DNA of 64,000 nt. Source: Perkinsela sp. pyNocScin1. Its lineage: Eukaryota > Euglenozoa > Kinetoplastea > Prokinetoplastida > Perkinselidae. Every line of letters begins with the position of its first letter. The first letter of the stretch is position 1. The position numbers and the translations under genes were made by a program. The DNA is taken from NCBI GenBank assembly GCA_964019655.1, contig CAXHTR010000003.1, forward strand, positions 310,001 to 374,000, written 5' to 3'. This document shows, one piece after another, positions 34,378 to 44,370 of this stretch. Under the pieces are notes generated by a model, which was not told the origin of the DNA, did not search any database, and saw only the letters and a list, made by a program, of their open reading frames with translations.

Positions 34378-36843
34378 ATGAATTTCAATCACTGGTGCCT
34401 CACCAATCAATCGTCTTCAAAGCATGAACAACGCTCCCCTCATATTTCTGTTTTTCACTGCAGTTCTTGTGCGCATGGGGACAAGCTGAGCGATTTTCTA
34501 TCAAATGCGCGCGGACGGAGCAAAAGTGATTTGCTGCATTCTTCTTTTGAGAATGAATGTAATGGAAGTGAAAAAAAGGCCTCCCCTAAATATGAACATT
34601 TAGATTCGCATTGTCTGCAATGCGCGTGGTCAAGTGACGAGTCTGGGTCCCTTCATTGCAAAGAATTTCTTAAGCGATTGCTCAAAGACCACTTTGGATA
34701 TGACGGGTACCGAGAAGGCCAGCTTGAAGCCATTCAGAGCTTGCTATCACGCCAGAACACGATTGCAGTTCTTCCAACAGGCGCTGGAAAATCAACTTGC
34801 TTTCAGATCCCGTTACTTGCACTTCGAAAAATATATAAAGTGAATGCATTCTGCATTATCATCTCACCGCTCATTTCCATCATGGAGGATCAAGAAGCAT
34901 GTCTGCCGAAGTCACTCAAAGGTTTTGTGCTGTCCAACTCATCCGTTAGTGCGAACCGGATTTTGCCAAAGATAGCTGAAGGGAAAATATCAGTGCTCTT
35001 TTTATCTCCTGAAAGGCTTGCAAACGATGACGAGCTAATTTACGCGCTACAAAAAGTACAAGACCTTCTCGCATTTACCGTTATTGATGAGGCACACTGC
35101 ATGAGTCAGTGGGGCTTCGACTTCCGCCCATCTTTTCGGATAGTCCGAACTCGGATAGCGAGCATCTATTCAGTTGACTTCAAGCACCAAATGAATTGGT
35201 TAGCTTTAACTGCAACGGCAACGTGCGATGTTCTTAGCGATTTAGGCTCGCTCATGACTAACCCTGTCGTTATAAAAGTAGAGAAATTACGTACAAATCT
35301 CCAGCTGCATGCGCAACTTCCAGAAATTCTAGACAGCAAAGCTATTAAGTCCTCCGCACTCACCTTTTGCGACGATGCACTGACAACCAGGCTTTTCCAC
35401 ATGCTGTGTAGTGCCATTTTGAATATACTGGAAGCTAAGGATTCAATGCCCGCACTACTTTACATTAATACGCATCAGCGAGCGGAAGAGCTTGCAACAA
35501 CATTGCGGCTTCGTCTACGCAGTCCAGAGCTAGGCCCTCTCAGGCGAGCCCAGGGTCCAAATGGCCGGATTCCGGCTATTGCTGTATATCATGCTGGACT
35601 TACACGAAAGCAGCGGTCTCAAATTCAGTCAGACTTTGTTTCGGGGGACATCGATATTATTGTAGCAACTATAGCGTTTGGCATGGGCCTCAATAAGAAA
35701 GATATTCGCATGATCGTTCACCTTTCACTACCATCAAGCCCCGAGCAATATGTGCAGGAGATAGGGCGTGGCGGGCGAGATGGTATCGTATGCAAATGTT
35801 ACAGCCTTGTTCATCCTGCATTCTACTACGAGGCTCGTCGGCATATAGTGAAGAGTAGGTGGGATTTCAATTCAGTTCTCCATGTTTGCACGTATGTTCT
35901 CGTCCGTGATCCAGCCGATGAAACACCGATTGATTTGGTTGAATTGCAGCGTAAAACACACATGAGTGACTGTGACATCATTGCACTTATCAACATCGTG
36001 GAGCGCATGTGTCCCGAGTACATAAAGCTTATCAATAAGCACAACCTTCTTGCACAGTGCAAAGGAAAGGCTCGTGAGCCACTCGTACATCAAACCTACC
36101 ATTATGCCGAGATTTCATTGAGAAATAAAAGGAAAGTTCCGCATCGGGACATTCCCAATATTATACAGCAAAAGAATGATAGAAGCGCCATCGACTTATA
36201 CATGCAGTCAGAGTCACCACTTTATATTTTTCTCAAAAAGCTGGATCTAAAGACAAAGTCATACCGGATCGATATCTATTCAATGATGCGACAGTACGGT
36301 ACGACTTATGAATCATTCTGTAGTGAGCTTGAGTCTATCGCTAAAGATGAGTACCTCACAATAGCTTACGGCTGTCCATCATGCATCATTCACAGTATTA
36401 GGAGCATATCTACAGAAGCCCTCCAGAGAATCACCAAAAGTATCCACTGTATGCTTGAGCAAAAGCTTGCACAAAGCCTACAGAAGCTGAATTTTATGTT
36501 CAACCTGATGGTGCTTTTAGCTGATGGAATCCCATCGAAAGAAGTTCATACGATTCTGCACGATTATTTTACGATATTCCCAGGCCAGCTACAAACGAAC
36601 CAAAAGTACCCGAACATATTCCAAATTCCATTATCAGTCCGCTTTACCCTTTCTGAGCAGGACCGTGGGGTGATTGTGGCAACGATTCACGCGATGCATG
36701 GTGTACGAAGCGAGTGGGAGATTGTCAAAGCTCTTTACGGTGTTGGGCCCAGTTTCAGAGAAAATCTGCTCTACGGAAAATTCTCACACGTATACTTGTA
36801 TGATCTTTGCGATGTTGTCGCGAACATCTTGCACCGAGCATAA
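34378..36843 (+). CDS. RECQ4-like DNA helicase
   Basis: An 821-residue SF2 helicase. Motif 0 is GYDGYREGQLEAIQ, Walker A LPTGAGKST (132-140), motif II VIDEAHCMSQWGFDFRPSF (DEAH 237-240), motif III ALTATAT, motifs V-VI IIVATIAFGMGLNKKDIRMIVH and QEIGRGGRDG. The wording of motif Ia (SPLISIMEDQ) and the SQW-x-x-x-F-R-P segment resemble RECQ4 rather than BLM. The usual GRAGRDG is GRGGRDG. The first 95 residues are Ser/His/Cys-rich with CxxC pairs and no Sld2-like homology visible. The C-terminus has helical regions but no HRDC domain. Confidence 0.85.
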   Translation: MNFNHWCLTNQSSSKHEQRSPHISVFHCSSCAHGDKLSDFLSNARGRSKSDLLHSSFENECNGSEKKASPKYEHLDSHCLQCAWSSDESGSLHCKEFLKRLLKDHFGYDGYREGQLEAIQSLLSRQNTIAVLPTGAGKSTCFQIPLLALRKIYKVNAFCIIISPLISIMEDQEACLPKSLKGFVLSNSSVSANRILPKIAEGKISVLFLSPERLANDDELIYALQKVQDLLAFTVIDEAHCMSQWGFDFRPSFRIVRTRIASIYSVDFKHQMNWLALTATATCDVLSDLGSLMTNPVVIKVEKLRTNLQLHAQLPEILDSKAIKSSALTFCDDALTTRLFHMLCSAILNILEAKDSMPALLYINTHQRAEELATTLRLRLRSPELGPLRRAQGPNGRIPAIAVYHAGLTRKQRSQIQSDFVSGDIDIIVATIAFGMGLNKKDIRMIVHLSLPSSPEQYVQEIGRGGRDGIVCKCYSLVHPAFYYEARRHIVKSRWDFNSVLHVCTYVLVRDPADETPIDLVELQRKTHMSDCDIIALINIVERMCPEYIKLINKHNLLAQCKGKAREPLVHQTYHYAEISLRNKRKVPHRDIPNIIQQKNDRSAIDLYMQSESPLYIFLKKLDLKTKSYRIDIYSMMRQYGTTYESFCSELESIAKDEYLTIAYGCPSCIIHSIRSISTEALQRITKSIHCMLEQKLAQSLQKLNFMFNLMVLLADGIPSKEVHTILHDYFTIFPGQLQTNQKYPNIFQIPLSVRFTLSEQDRGVIVATIHAMHGVRSEWEIVKALYGVGPSFRENLLYGKFSHVYLYDLCDVVANILHRA

Positions 36844-37263
36844 ACTGTTTATAAACGCTAGGCTCGCTATTCAAACGTAAGTATTTTTATTTTCTGATTG
36901 GCTTTCACTGCACTGTTCGAAAGCGACGTTATAGAAAGCATAAAGAGATAAAGACTACAGAAGTAAACGTCAAAGGGAGAAACGCTACGCTATAAGAGCG
37001 TCAAGGGGGGGGGGGCATTTAAAATTGAGGGCGATCTTGCTTTATGTCATATTCAGAATAATATGTGGCACGTGCATGCTTTAATATAGGTTTGAGCGTT
37101 GTACCGGAGCTATACATCAAAGCGCTTATGTCAAAGCTGTACGCTTTAGAAGGTTGCATTCGGGCACCACTTTACCCTCTGTACTCACTCTCAGTCTTAA
37201 GCATGTGAATTGCTACCAATATTGCAATAATTTTACTTTTGAAAAATGCTGGAGTTTTAGCAA
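36844..37263. other. Intergenic stretch with poly-G run
   Basis: No gene-like ORF. It contains a perfect 5-bp stem (ACGCT-ATAAG-AGCGT, 36987-37001) immediately followed by an 11-G run. The 3' part is T-rich and ends in ggagttttag, a splice acceptor next to the ATG at 37264. Confidence 0.5.
37005..37015 (+). repeat. Homopolymer run of 11 guanines
   Basis: Eleven consecutive G bases, the longest homopolymer G tract noticed in the window, lie 3 bases after a small hairpin. Such tracts are also prone to sequencing error. Confidence 0.85.
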
Positions 37264-38382
37264 ATGCGTACACGGATATTCGAGCAAACAAATGGTTTGC
37301 TCTCTTTTCAGCGAAGAAATCGGTCGCTTCTTGCAGAGCTGCCACTACCGAGCTGGGATATCAGCAGAGCTGTAACAGGCTCCAGTAGAAATTCTACATG
37401 GCTTGCAACCCCGCTAACCTGTGGTATTCCCTGTGTCGCGTGCTACGACGGTATTGTCCTCCCATTTCATTACTCGCAGGAGGTACAACGGTGTTGCAAA
37501 TATGATGTTGATCTCCACAAAGCCCAAAAACGTCTAAGTCCGATCCTACGAGCGGTTCGAAGTCTTCTTCGCAGGGCGGAGTCGCTTGACTTGGTGCTTG
37601 AAGCGGAGCTCTGTTGGCCGACGCTCAGCATGAAAACCTCCCTTGCGCAATGCATCCACGCAGTCATCAGCGACGATGACTCAAGTGCTAACGAAAAAAT
37701 TCTTAACGCTACAAAGCTACATATCCTCGATGTGTTACCATCACTTTCGCCAAAGACCCTTTTTCACAGGCAGAAGACTGGAGGAAATTCCATCGATGGC
37801 TGCTTTGCAGGACTTTTTTGCCCCACACATTCATCCTCAGAGTTGTTTGCTGATGCACAATCGCCAATGAGCGAGAGAAGATCTGTGCTGTGGCAGCTTT
37901 TTTTCGGAAGAGAATACTTCTCGAGCTCCGCAGTCTACTGTAGCCATTACAGGAAGGTGAGGTCTGTAGAACTGACGGAAGGGGGACTGGGCGAGCTATT
38001 CTATAGCAACAGGGTCAGGCGACGGAATGCCTTCGCTTTAAAGCATGAAGAAAATGATGCTCATGCTGTGTACAATGCCATTCGAATTGTTGAAGCGGCT
38101 ACAAGCAGGGTTGATTGCCGGCCATCGCTCCAGTACTCTCCACGGGTCTTTTTAGAAGATGTTGAGATCACTGAAAAAATACGATCTTACTTTTTAAAAT
38201 GCCGGAATGCACACGGGTTGTTGTTTGACGTGGTACACTTCCCTAGCGAAGAACATTCATCGGAAAGCGTGCCTGGAGATAAACTACAAATTGTTCACTT
38301 TGGGCACGGTGGAGTAGATGGAAAGCCTCTTTTAGCGATAGAAAACCCTGGTATAGGACATCTACCAAGCCATGAAAAGTGA
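37264..38382 (+). CDS. Unknown 372-residue protein
   Basis: The ATG at 37264 follows an AG at 37259-37260. The product is soluble and helical, with Arg-rich stretches (RAVRSLLRRAESLDLVLEAE) and several Cys/His residues without a regular zinc-binding pattern. A Gly-rich patch (HFGHGGVDGKPLL) lies near the C-terminus. No domain recognised. Confidence 0.6.
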   Translation: MRTRIFEQTNGLLSFQRRNRSLLAELPLPSWDISRAVTGSSRNSTWLATPLTCGIPCVACYDGIVLPFHYSQEVQRCCKYDVDLHKAQKRLSPILRAVRSLLRRAESLDLVLEAELCWPTLSMKTSLAQCIHAVISDDDSSANEKILNATKLHILDVLPSLSPKTLFHRQKTGGNSIDGCFAGLFCPTHSSSELFADAQSPMSERRSVLWQLFFGREYFSSSAVYCSHYRKVRSVELTEGGLGELFYSNRVRRRNAFALKHEENDAHAVYNAIRIVEAATSRVDCRPSLQYSPRVFLEDVEITEKIRSYFLKCRNAHGLLFDVVHFPSEEHSSESVPGDKLQIVHFGHGGVDGKPLLAIENPGIGHLPSHEK

Positions 38383-38520
38383 AGAATGTTTTTTGAGTGT
38401 CAGAAAGCTAAAGGATAGAGTGCTCCTGCTGGGCCTTGCATAAGCCCTACAGCGTAAACAGCAACCGTTCAAGACAATTATCTTTGTTAATACTGAACTC
38501 GAGCTTTAGATATTCTTAGC

Positions 38521-38567
38521 CCATTCCCTCCTATTTTACACTAAAATGTGTGCGATGCATGCTTCAG
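38521..38567 (+). promoter_or_regulatory. Probable trans-splice acceptor
   Basis: A pyrimidine-rich run (ccattccctcctattttaca) is followed downstream by gcttcag ending in AG at 38566-38567, one nt before the ATG at 38569. An upstream GTG in the same frame was rejected as a start. Confidence 0.5.
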
Positions 38568-38568
38568 A

Positions 38569-39426
38569 ATGATCAACAATAAACTCCAGCTGGTCACATC
38601 ATTCTTTCGCGTCAAAGGTCTACGTGGAGCTTTAGCCCTGCATGACAGCTTTGGGGCCAAAAGTAAACTTAAGGCAGCTGAGCAGAACAGAATGCTCGAT
38701 CGACAGGGCGAATACTTATGGTGCGTTCTTCATAACGCTTTCCACTCGCACATTGAAAAAGTTCATCTTCTAGTTGAGGATGAAGAATCGCTTGCGCTTT
38801 TGCAAACGTGGGACTGCTATCCCTACCTCCTTGCAAGTGGTAAGCTTCAAGTCAACTTGAAGAAGAATAGCAAGCCAATGGGCAATGAAAATCAAATTAT
38901 GTACAGTGATTTATTCGCATTGGCTCAATTTACTCAGAAAGCGCGTAACTCTTTCACGCCGACTTTGATAGCGAATTCTGATATATTCCTGCCCCGGAGT
39001 TTTCAAGGCCTAAGTTTACCATTAATTCAGCATCTAAAGAGAGGCGGCGTCTTTGCGCTAACGCGATGGGAAGAAGATGGTTCCAGCCCGCTTGTAAGTG
39101 AGTACAACGGATCGCATGATGGCTTTATTTTTGTTCCAAATATGTACACCTTTCGGTGTCATACTACCACCGAAGCTGCTTCTCGTGAGTTGTTCGATGG
39201 GTTCTTGAAGAGCGTGAAGCATGCACAGAATCGGTACCAGAGCGAAAACGTCGTTATCCACGAACTCTTCCATCGCTTCGGCCACAAATCTGTGAAGAAC
39301 CCTTGCTACTCAATTAAGCTACACCACAAGCATGCTGTCAGGTATAGACAATGGTTGCCTTCCGTAGTGACCGCTGAATGCCGTGCTGAAGAACGATATG
39401 GCGTCTGTAAACCATGTCTAATGTAA
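38569..39426 (+). CDS. Glycosyltransferase-like protein
   Basis: A 285-residue protein from the ATG at 38569. The core (TPTLIANSDIFLPRSFQGL, GGVFALTRWEEDG and GSHDGFIFVPN) resembles a nucleotide-sugar transferase-like family in which an N-x-D-I motif follows a beta strand, then A-L-(S/T)-R-W and a D-x-W/F-I-F element. The N-terminus contains VHLLVEDEESLALL. No signal peptide or membrane anchor is visible, so it may be cytosolic. Donor and acceptor cannot be predicted. Assignment by pattern only. Confidence 0.5.
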   Translation: MINNKLQLVTSFFRVKGLRGALALHDSFGAKSKLKAAEQNRMLDRQGEYLWCVLHNAFHSHIEKVHLLVEDEESLALLQTWDCYPYLLASGKLQVNLKKNSKPMGNENQIMYSDLFALAQFTQKARNSFTPTLIANSDIFLPRSFQGLSLPLIQHLKRGGVFALTRWEEDGSSPLVSEYNGSHDGFIFVPNMYTFRCHTTTEAASRELFDGFLKSVKHAQNRYQSENVVIHELFHRFGHKSVKNPCYSIKLHHKHAVRYRQWLPSVVTAECRAEERYGVCKPCLM

Positions 39427-39506
39427 CATGCATCGTAACTTTGTATCGTAAAGCTTAATGAAACGAATATCTTAGCCATTTGAGATACTTTCAGCCAATA
39501 TCTAGA

Positions 39507-42500
39507 ATGGGCGTTCCAAAATTTTTTCGATGGCTTGCAGAGCGGTATCCTTTAGTCGTGAACAGCCTCGCAGAGCCGCACCCAGCGGTAGATAACCTTT
39601 ACCTTGATATGAATGGCATCATCCACGTATGCTGCAGATCCGAACGCATTCAGCTAGGTGAAAATGAATCGCATAATTTCGAGCAGATGGTTCGCTGCAT
39701 ATATGGTTACCTTGAGTCCATATTTGCGAGCGTTAGGCCCCGAAAGCGTTTTTTTCTGGCCGTTGATGGGGTCGCACCTAGAGCGAAGCTCAACCAGCAG
39801 CGGCAGCGCCGATATCGGAAGGTTTCCGAGTCCAGTGGGTTGGACATAGGTGATGCCTTTGACAGTAACTGCATTACGCCGGGAACCCAATTCATGATCA
39901 AGCTCAGCTCAAGCATTGAGTACTTCATTACCCATAAAATCTCAACGAATGCCGCTTGGCGCTTGTGCGATGTAATATATTCAAGCCATCGCGATCCTGG
40001 CGAAGGTGAGCACAAAATTATGGACTTTATTCGCAGAAACAAAAGTGACCCGGCATTTCAGGGAGAAGCGCACTGTTTATACGGTTTAGATGCGGACTTA
40101 ATCATGCTGGCTCTATCGACACACATGCCCAACTTCATTCTGCTTCGAGAAAACGTAACATTCGGGTCGCACTGGAAAGAAAAAAAGCAAGTTGAGGATA
40201 TGCAGCTCAAAGGCATAGAGGAAAACAAAGCAATGAAAGTGCCGTCAAAATTCGTTTTGCTGCATATTGATACCTTACGTCAGTATCTTTCCATCGAGAT
40301 ACAGCCAAAGGACCTCAAAGCATCTATAAACGACTTCATATTCTTATGCTTTTTGCTCGGAAATGACTTTTTACCAGGTTTGCCCGGTCTAAGTATCCCA
40401 GATGGAGCGATCCCAAAATTACTCGAAATCTATGCATCGACTTGTATTCAGCGACATCAGCAGCTTCTCGACGGTAATCGCGTCAATGCGAGCGCTTTGA
40501 AGGATATCATTTCAAAAATCGCTGAGATTGAGTGGGAGTTGATAAAAAATAAGATAGCTAGCGCCAAAAAGGGGCAAAGGGAAGAAGTTATTGGCGCACT
40601 CTCCCATGCTAAGACTCTAGCCGAGTATAAACGGGTATACTATGCGGAGAAATTAAAGTTTACAGAGAGGTCAGAGGTTCTTGAGCTCGCAAACGCGTAC
40701 GTAGAGGGCCTCATGTGGGTTTTTCAATATTATTTTGAAGGATGTCCAGACTGGGGATGGTATTATCGATACCACTACGCACCCCTCGCATCTGACGTAA
40801 TTGAAGCCATTGGGATAGTTGATAATCTCAGCTTTGAGAAGGGTCAGCCATTCACACCGTATGAACAGCTTTTAGCAGTGCTACCGCTTGAAAGCTATCG
40901 CTGCATGCCCAAAACGATGCAAAATATTGTCACGGACTCCAAGGCAGTTGCTTTGCGGGAGACTTTTTTTCCTAAAATATGCGAGATAGCCATCGACAGA
41001 GAAGGCTGTAGAGCAGAGTGGGAGGGCGTTATGCTCTTACCATTCATAAATGCGGGCAACTTGAAGGCCGAATTTGCCAAAATGGCTGTGAGGCTTACCG
41101 ATGAAGAAAAGTTCTTTAATTCATCCGAGTCAGCTGTGATCTATCGATATGATATAGAACAAAAGCTGAATTTCTCGTTAGATGCACCAATCAAGAACTT
41201 TCCAAGCCTGCACTGTCATCATGTTTTGAAAGTAGCATGTAATGTGCATCAAAGTCTACAAAATGATAATGAGATATCATCGACTCCTTTCAAAGAACTA
41301 GCGAGTTCATTCAAGATCTTCGAAAGAGACTTGGTCATTCAAAAGACAAGCAAAGAAACACAGGTTTTCGGACAGCTGTCGCGGAACCCTTCTATAGTGA
41401 TAGATCTGTCTAAAAGAAAGATATGCCTTGAGGAGCTCAAAATTTGTGTCGGTCAAGTCATTTCTGTCGGTTTTCCATACTTCAAAAAAGCACTGCTTGT
41501 GTCTATCTATGACGAAAATCATGTAGTTGTGGGCGACTTAAGCGCAGACGATGACATGAAGCAGATGCATACCAAAGCGCTTTCGCCAGACGAGAGATCA
41601 GCATTCTGCGCCCGCAGTCAGAAAGTGACTGCTGAATGCCTCATGGCGTGTGGGATACGCCTGCAGAAAACTCAGCCACTTGTTCATGTGAGGCACCTCA
41701 TTGGTGAGACGATAACGCTTGAAGGAGAAAGTAAGCGATTGTATCAAACTAATGAGTCTGTATATCCGGTACAGCTCTGTATTCCTGAGTGCACACTTCC
41801 AGCAAATCTAAGTAAAGGTATGTCATTGTATTTGCAGGAGAAAGTCGGCGTTTTCGTACCAAAGTTTGGCTTTCAATCAGACTTACCATCAGGCGTGGTT
41901 GGAAAGATCGTTGAAACTCAGAGCAGCCCAAAAAAGCGGCTATGCATGGCGTTTCCTGAGTTTCTCCTAGTTCATGATGCCTTATTTTACCAATCACTCA
42001 CGCTCGCTGTGCGCTCACTTGCGACGGTAAAGGGATGGACGCCTTCTATTGAGCTTTGCCACCAACTGAAGATTCCACACAAGATGCTATTTACTATCAG
42101 TGGTTCGTTGAGGTGTGACGCACCAGGTGAAACTCTACAGATTGGGCTCCAACTTGTCGATCAAAAGCATAACTTGGTCCAGCCAGGATTTGTCCGATGT
42201 GTGAAACCAGAACTGTACAAAACAGCCCTATCAAACCCAATTGTTCCGAGCATTGAGCTCGATAAATCTTTAGCACCTAGCGAAAATGATGGAAAGAAGG
42301 TATGGCTCTTTTCGAATTCAGCAGTGAAAGTTATGAAGCAATACCTGAAGCACGTGGAGTGGCTATCTGATATTCTGCGAAAAGAGCATAGTGGCTGTGT
42401 GACATTAGAGAAGGAATTCTTAAACAATGCTGATGATACAGCTCTAGAAAAAGCCATATCTGAGGCCAAGCAGCTCCAAACCTTGATCTTACAGTCTCGT

Positions 42501-43352
42501 TGTTGTACAGGCAAAACGATCGAAGCTAGTAAACCCAAGCTTTCGCGAGCCGATGAAATTGCTATCCCAAGGCAAGTAGTAAGTGACATTGAGAAAATTC
42601 TTAAAGAAAGCAGTGTGCGTGTTCCAGTTCCAAGTGAGACACTTCATGATTTGCCTGCTCAGTACGTATTTGTGCCAATAATAGAAAGTACGGAGGTAGG
42701 CTGTTCGCAGCTTAGGCCATGTGCGGACATGCACCACCCTTCCAATATCCTGCAGCGTGTTGTCTTCTGTGGAACGAGTGGCCCAGTTGCATTTGGGGCC
42801 CGAGGCTGTGTAACTCGCATGTCGCATAACAGAGATTACGCGGAAGTTGTTTTTGACGACGAGTTCCTCGAATGTGACGACCTTGGAGGCTGCCTGGAAT
42901 CCTATCGTGGGGCTATGCTAAGCGTGCGCGATCTTCTCGTGATAGCTTCAGTAGACAATGCTTACGGAAAGCACCAAAAAATTGCAACTCAACAAAAATC
43001 AAAAAAGGCGATCAGCCCTAAGCCAAAAAAGCAACAGTCGCAGTCATCTGATCCTTTTGATAAGCTTAAGAATTTAGAGATTTCGCCGAAAAGCGACGGA
43101 TTTATTCGTAAAGAACAAAAGTACGCCAGACCTGCGACGTGTAAGCCCATGGGCGCGACGAATGATGGAAAAAAAAGCTGGAAAGAACGACGAGCATCTT
43201 CGAACGACGGAAAGAACACCAGTATCAAGGAAATTAATGGCCGTGTTTTTAATGAAAGATCCACCGAAAAAACAAGCAGTCAATGTCTTTTTGGGGAGAG
43301 CTGTATGATTTCCGATAGAGACCATTTAGAGAGATTCCATGGCCGTAGTTAG
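39507..43352 (+). CDS. XRN1-like 5'-3' exoribonuclease (XRNA-type)
   Basis: A 1281-residue protein from the ATG at 39507 (MGVPKFFRWLAERYP); nine extra codons upstream are excluded. The catalytic core has LYLDMNGIIH (D34), FLAVDGVAPRAK, RDPGEGEHKIMDFIR and YGLDADLIML, then LLGNDFLPGLP and the CR2 Trp/Tyr segment (FQYYFEGCPDWGWYYRYHYAP). A long beta-rich C-terminal region and basic tail follow, as in cytoplasmic XRN1. It degrades decapped mRNA. In trypanosomes XRNA is the main cytoplasmic enzyme, and this is the likely counterpart. The GEP of the other XRN is DPGEGEH here. Confidence 0.9.
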   Translation: MGVPKFFRWLAERYPLVVNSLAEPHPAVDNLYLDMNGIIHVCCRSERIQLGENESHNFEQMVRCIYGYLESIFASVRPRKRFFLAVDGVAPRAKLNQQRQRRYRKVSESSGLDIGDAFDSNCITPGTQFMIKLSSSIEYFITHKISTNAAWRLCDVIYSSHRDPGEGEHKIMDFIRRNKSDPAFQGEAHCLYGLDADLIMLALSTHMPNFILLRENVTFGSHWKEKKQVEDMQLKGIEENKAMKVPSKFVLLHIDTLRQYLSIEIQPKDLKASINDFIFLCFLLGNDFLPGLPGLSIPDGAIPKLLEIYASTCIQRHQQLLDGNRVNASALKDIISKIAEIEWELIKNKIASAKKGQREEVIGALSHAKTLAEYKRVYYAEKLKFTERSEVLELANAYVEGLMWVFQYYFEGCPDWGWYYRYHYAPLASDVIEAIGIVDNLSFEKGQPFTPYEQLLAVLPLESYRCMPKTMQNIVTDSKAVALRETFFPKICEIAIDREGCRAEWEGVMLLPFINAGNLKAEFAKMAVRLTDEEKFFNSSESAVIYRYDIEQKLNFSLDAPIKNFPSLHCHHVLKVACNVHQSLQNDNEISSTPFKELASSFKIFERDLVIQKTSKETQVFGQLSRNPSIVIDLSKRKICLEELKICVGQVISVGFPYFKKALLVSIYDENHVVVGDLSADDDMKQMHTKALSPDERSAFCARSQKVTAECLMACGIRLQKTQPLVHVRHLIGETITLEGESKRLYQTNESVYPVQLCIPECTLPANLSKGMSLYLQEKVGVFVPKFGFQSDLPSGVVGKIVETQSSPKKRLCMAFPEFLLVHDALFYQSLTLAVRSLATVKGWTPSIELCHQLKIPHKMLFTISGSLRCDAPGETLQIGLQLVDQKHNLVQPGFVRCVKPELYKTALSNPIVPSIELDKSLAPSENDGKKVWLFSNSAVKVMKQYLKHVEWLSDILRKEHSGCVTLEKEFLNNADDTALEKAISEAKQLQTLILQSRCCTGKTIEASKPKLSRADEIAIPRQVVSDIEKILKESSVRVPVPSETLHDLPAQYVFVPIIESTEVGCSQLRPCADMHHPSNILQRVVFCGTSGPVAFGARGCVTRMSHNRDYAEVVFDDEFLECDDLGGCLESYRGAMLSVRDLLVIASVDNAYGKHQKIATQQKSKKAISPKPKKQQSQSSDPFDKLKNLEISPKSDGFIRKEQKYARPATCKPMGATNDGKKSWKERRASSNDGKNTSIKEINGRVFNERSTEKTSSQCLFGESCMISDRDHLERFHGRS

Positions 43353-43380
43353 CGCAGCTTTTCACATACATATTCTATCT

Positions 43381-43435
43381 TACTTTAGCTTTTATATTCG
43401 CCCCAATAGCTTTATTTTACAATTTCACTATTCAG
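43381..43435 (+). promoter_or_regulatory. Probable trans-splice acceptor for the carrier gene
   Basis: A T/C-rich tract (tactttagcttttatattcg through tttattttacaatttcactattcag) ends in AG at 43434-43435, two nt before the ATG at 43438. The 33 codons upstream in the longest ORF coincide with it. Confidence 0.65.
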
Positions 43436-43437
43436 AT

Positions 43438-44292
43438 ATGAAAAATGAAGCGCAGCAGTCACCGCTAAAAAGCCTTTTTGCAGGGGCAGCATCCGCCAGT
43501 CTTGCGCGTTTTACCATAGCTCCAATTGAGCGTGTAAACATCATATATCAAATTTCATCGAGCAAGACTAAGAATAGCATTTCTGATATCACACGAAGAA
43601 TTCTTCAATGCGAGGGAGTATTTGCCTTCTGGAAGGGGACGAAAATGGCTCTAATACGCATTGCACCATACATGGGTGTTAAGTTCATGCTCGTCGAACA
43701 ATATGCCCGTGCACTGGAATCTCTGCAAATCGAGAGCAACAAACATTTTTTTTCAGGGTCCGCGGCGGGTGTATCTGCGACGCTTATTACTTACCCCATG
43801 GACATGGCGCGTGCGAGAATGTCCGCATCTACGGATAAAAAGAAGTATACGGAGATTTTCCAGCATATATATTCAGAAAAAGGCGTGAAAGGCATGTATA
43901 GAGGCATGAGCATCACTCTTCGAGCGATAGCGCTGCACGATGGCATGAAATTCGGTCTATACGACCTTTCAAAGGTTTTCTATTCGAAAAAGCTCGGTAT
44001 CACAGACATCGACGAAATGTCTTCTTCTTCGCGCCTATTTTGTGGTTTCTGTGCGGGAGCTGTTGCTCAAACAATATGTTACCCAGCGGATGTTCTTCGG
44101 CGGCGTATGCAGACGTCTAGTATGAATACATGTGCACCATACCAAGGTTTTATGGATGGTCTCGTAAAAATTTTTAAGTATGAAGGTGTCGTGTACGGGC
44201 TGTATAAGGGGTGGTGTCTGAGCTTTCTCAAAGCGTGTCCAAACATTGCCATTTACATGACAACCTATGACCTTTTGAAGAAGTATGTGTAA
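43438..44292 (+). CDS. Mitochondrial carrier family transporter
   Basis: A 284-residue protein with three repeats of about 95 residues. Signature motifs are partly degenerate: FTIAPIERVNIIYQ (P-x-E/D-x-x-x), TYPMDMARARM and CYPADVLRRRMQ, with following G-x-x-x-x-Y-x-G segments (GMYRGMSITL, GLYKGWCLSFL). These carriers exchange metabolites or nucleotides across the inner mitochondrial membrane. The YPxDVLRRRMQ third motif is shared by adenine nucleotide, ATP-Mg/Pi and CoA carriers, and substrate cannot be set. The N-terminus is the matrix/IMS start after splice-site trimming. Confidence 0.9.
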   Translation: MKNEAQQSPLKSLFAGAASASLARFTIAPIERVNIIYQISSSKTKNSISDITRRILQCEGVFAFWKGTKMALIRIAPYMGVKFMLVEQYARALESLQIESNKHFFSGSAAGVSATLITYPMDMARARMSASTDKKKYTEIFQHIYSEKGVKGMYRGMSITLRAIALHDGMKFGLYDLSKVFYSKKLGITDIDEMSSSSRLFCGFCAGAVAQTICYPADVLRRRMQTSSMNTCAPYQGFMDGLVKIFKYEGVVYGLYKGWCLSFLKACPNIAIYMTTYDLLKKYV

Positions 44293-44370
44293 TTTTCTTA
44301 GAAGCACAACATATACATCGAATATGGCCTTAAAGATCATCTTCCGCCCCCTTTTCCTTTTTTTAATTTC

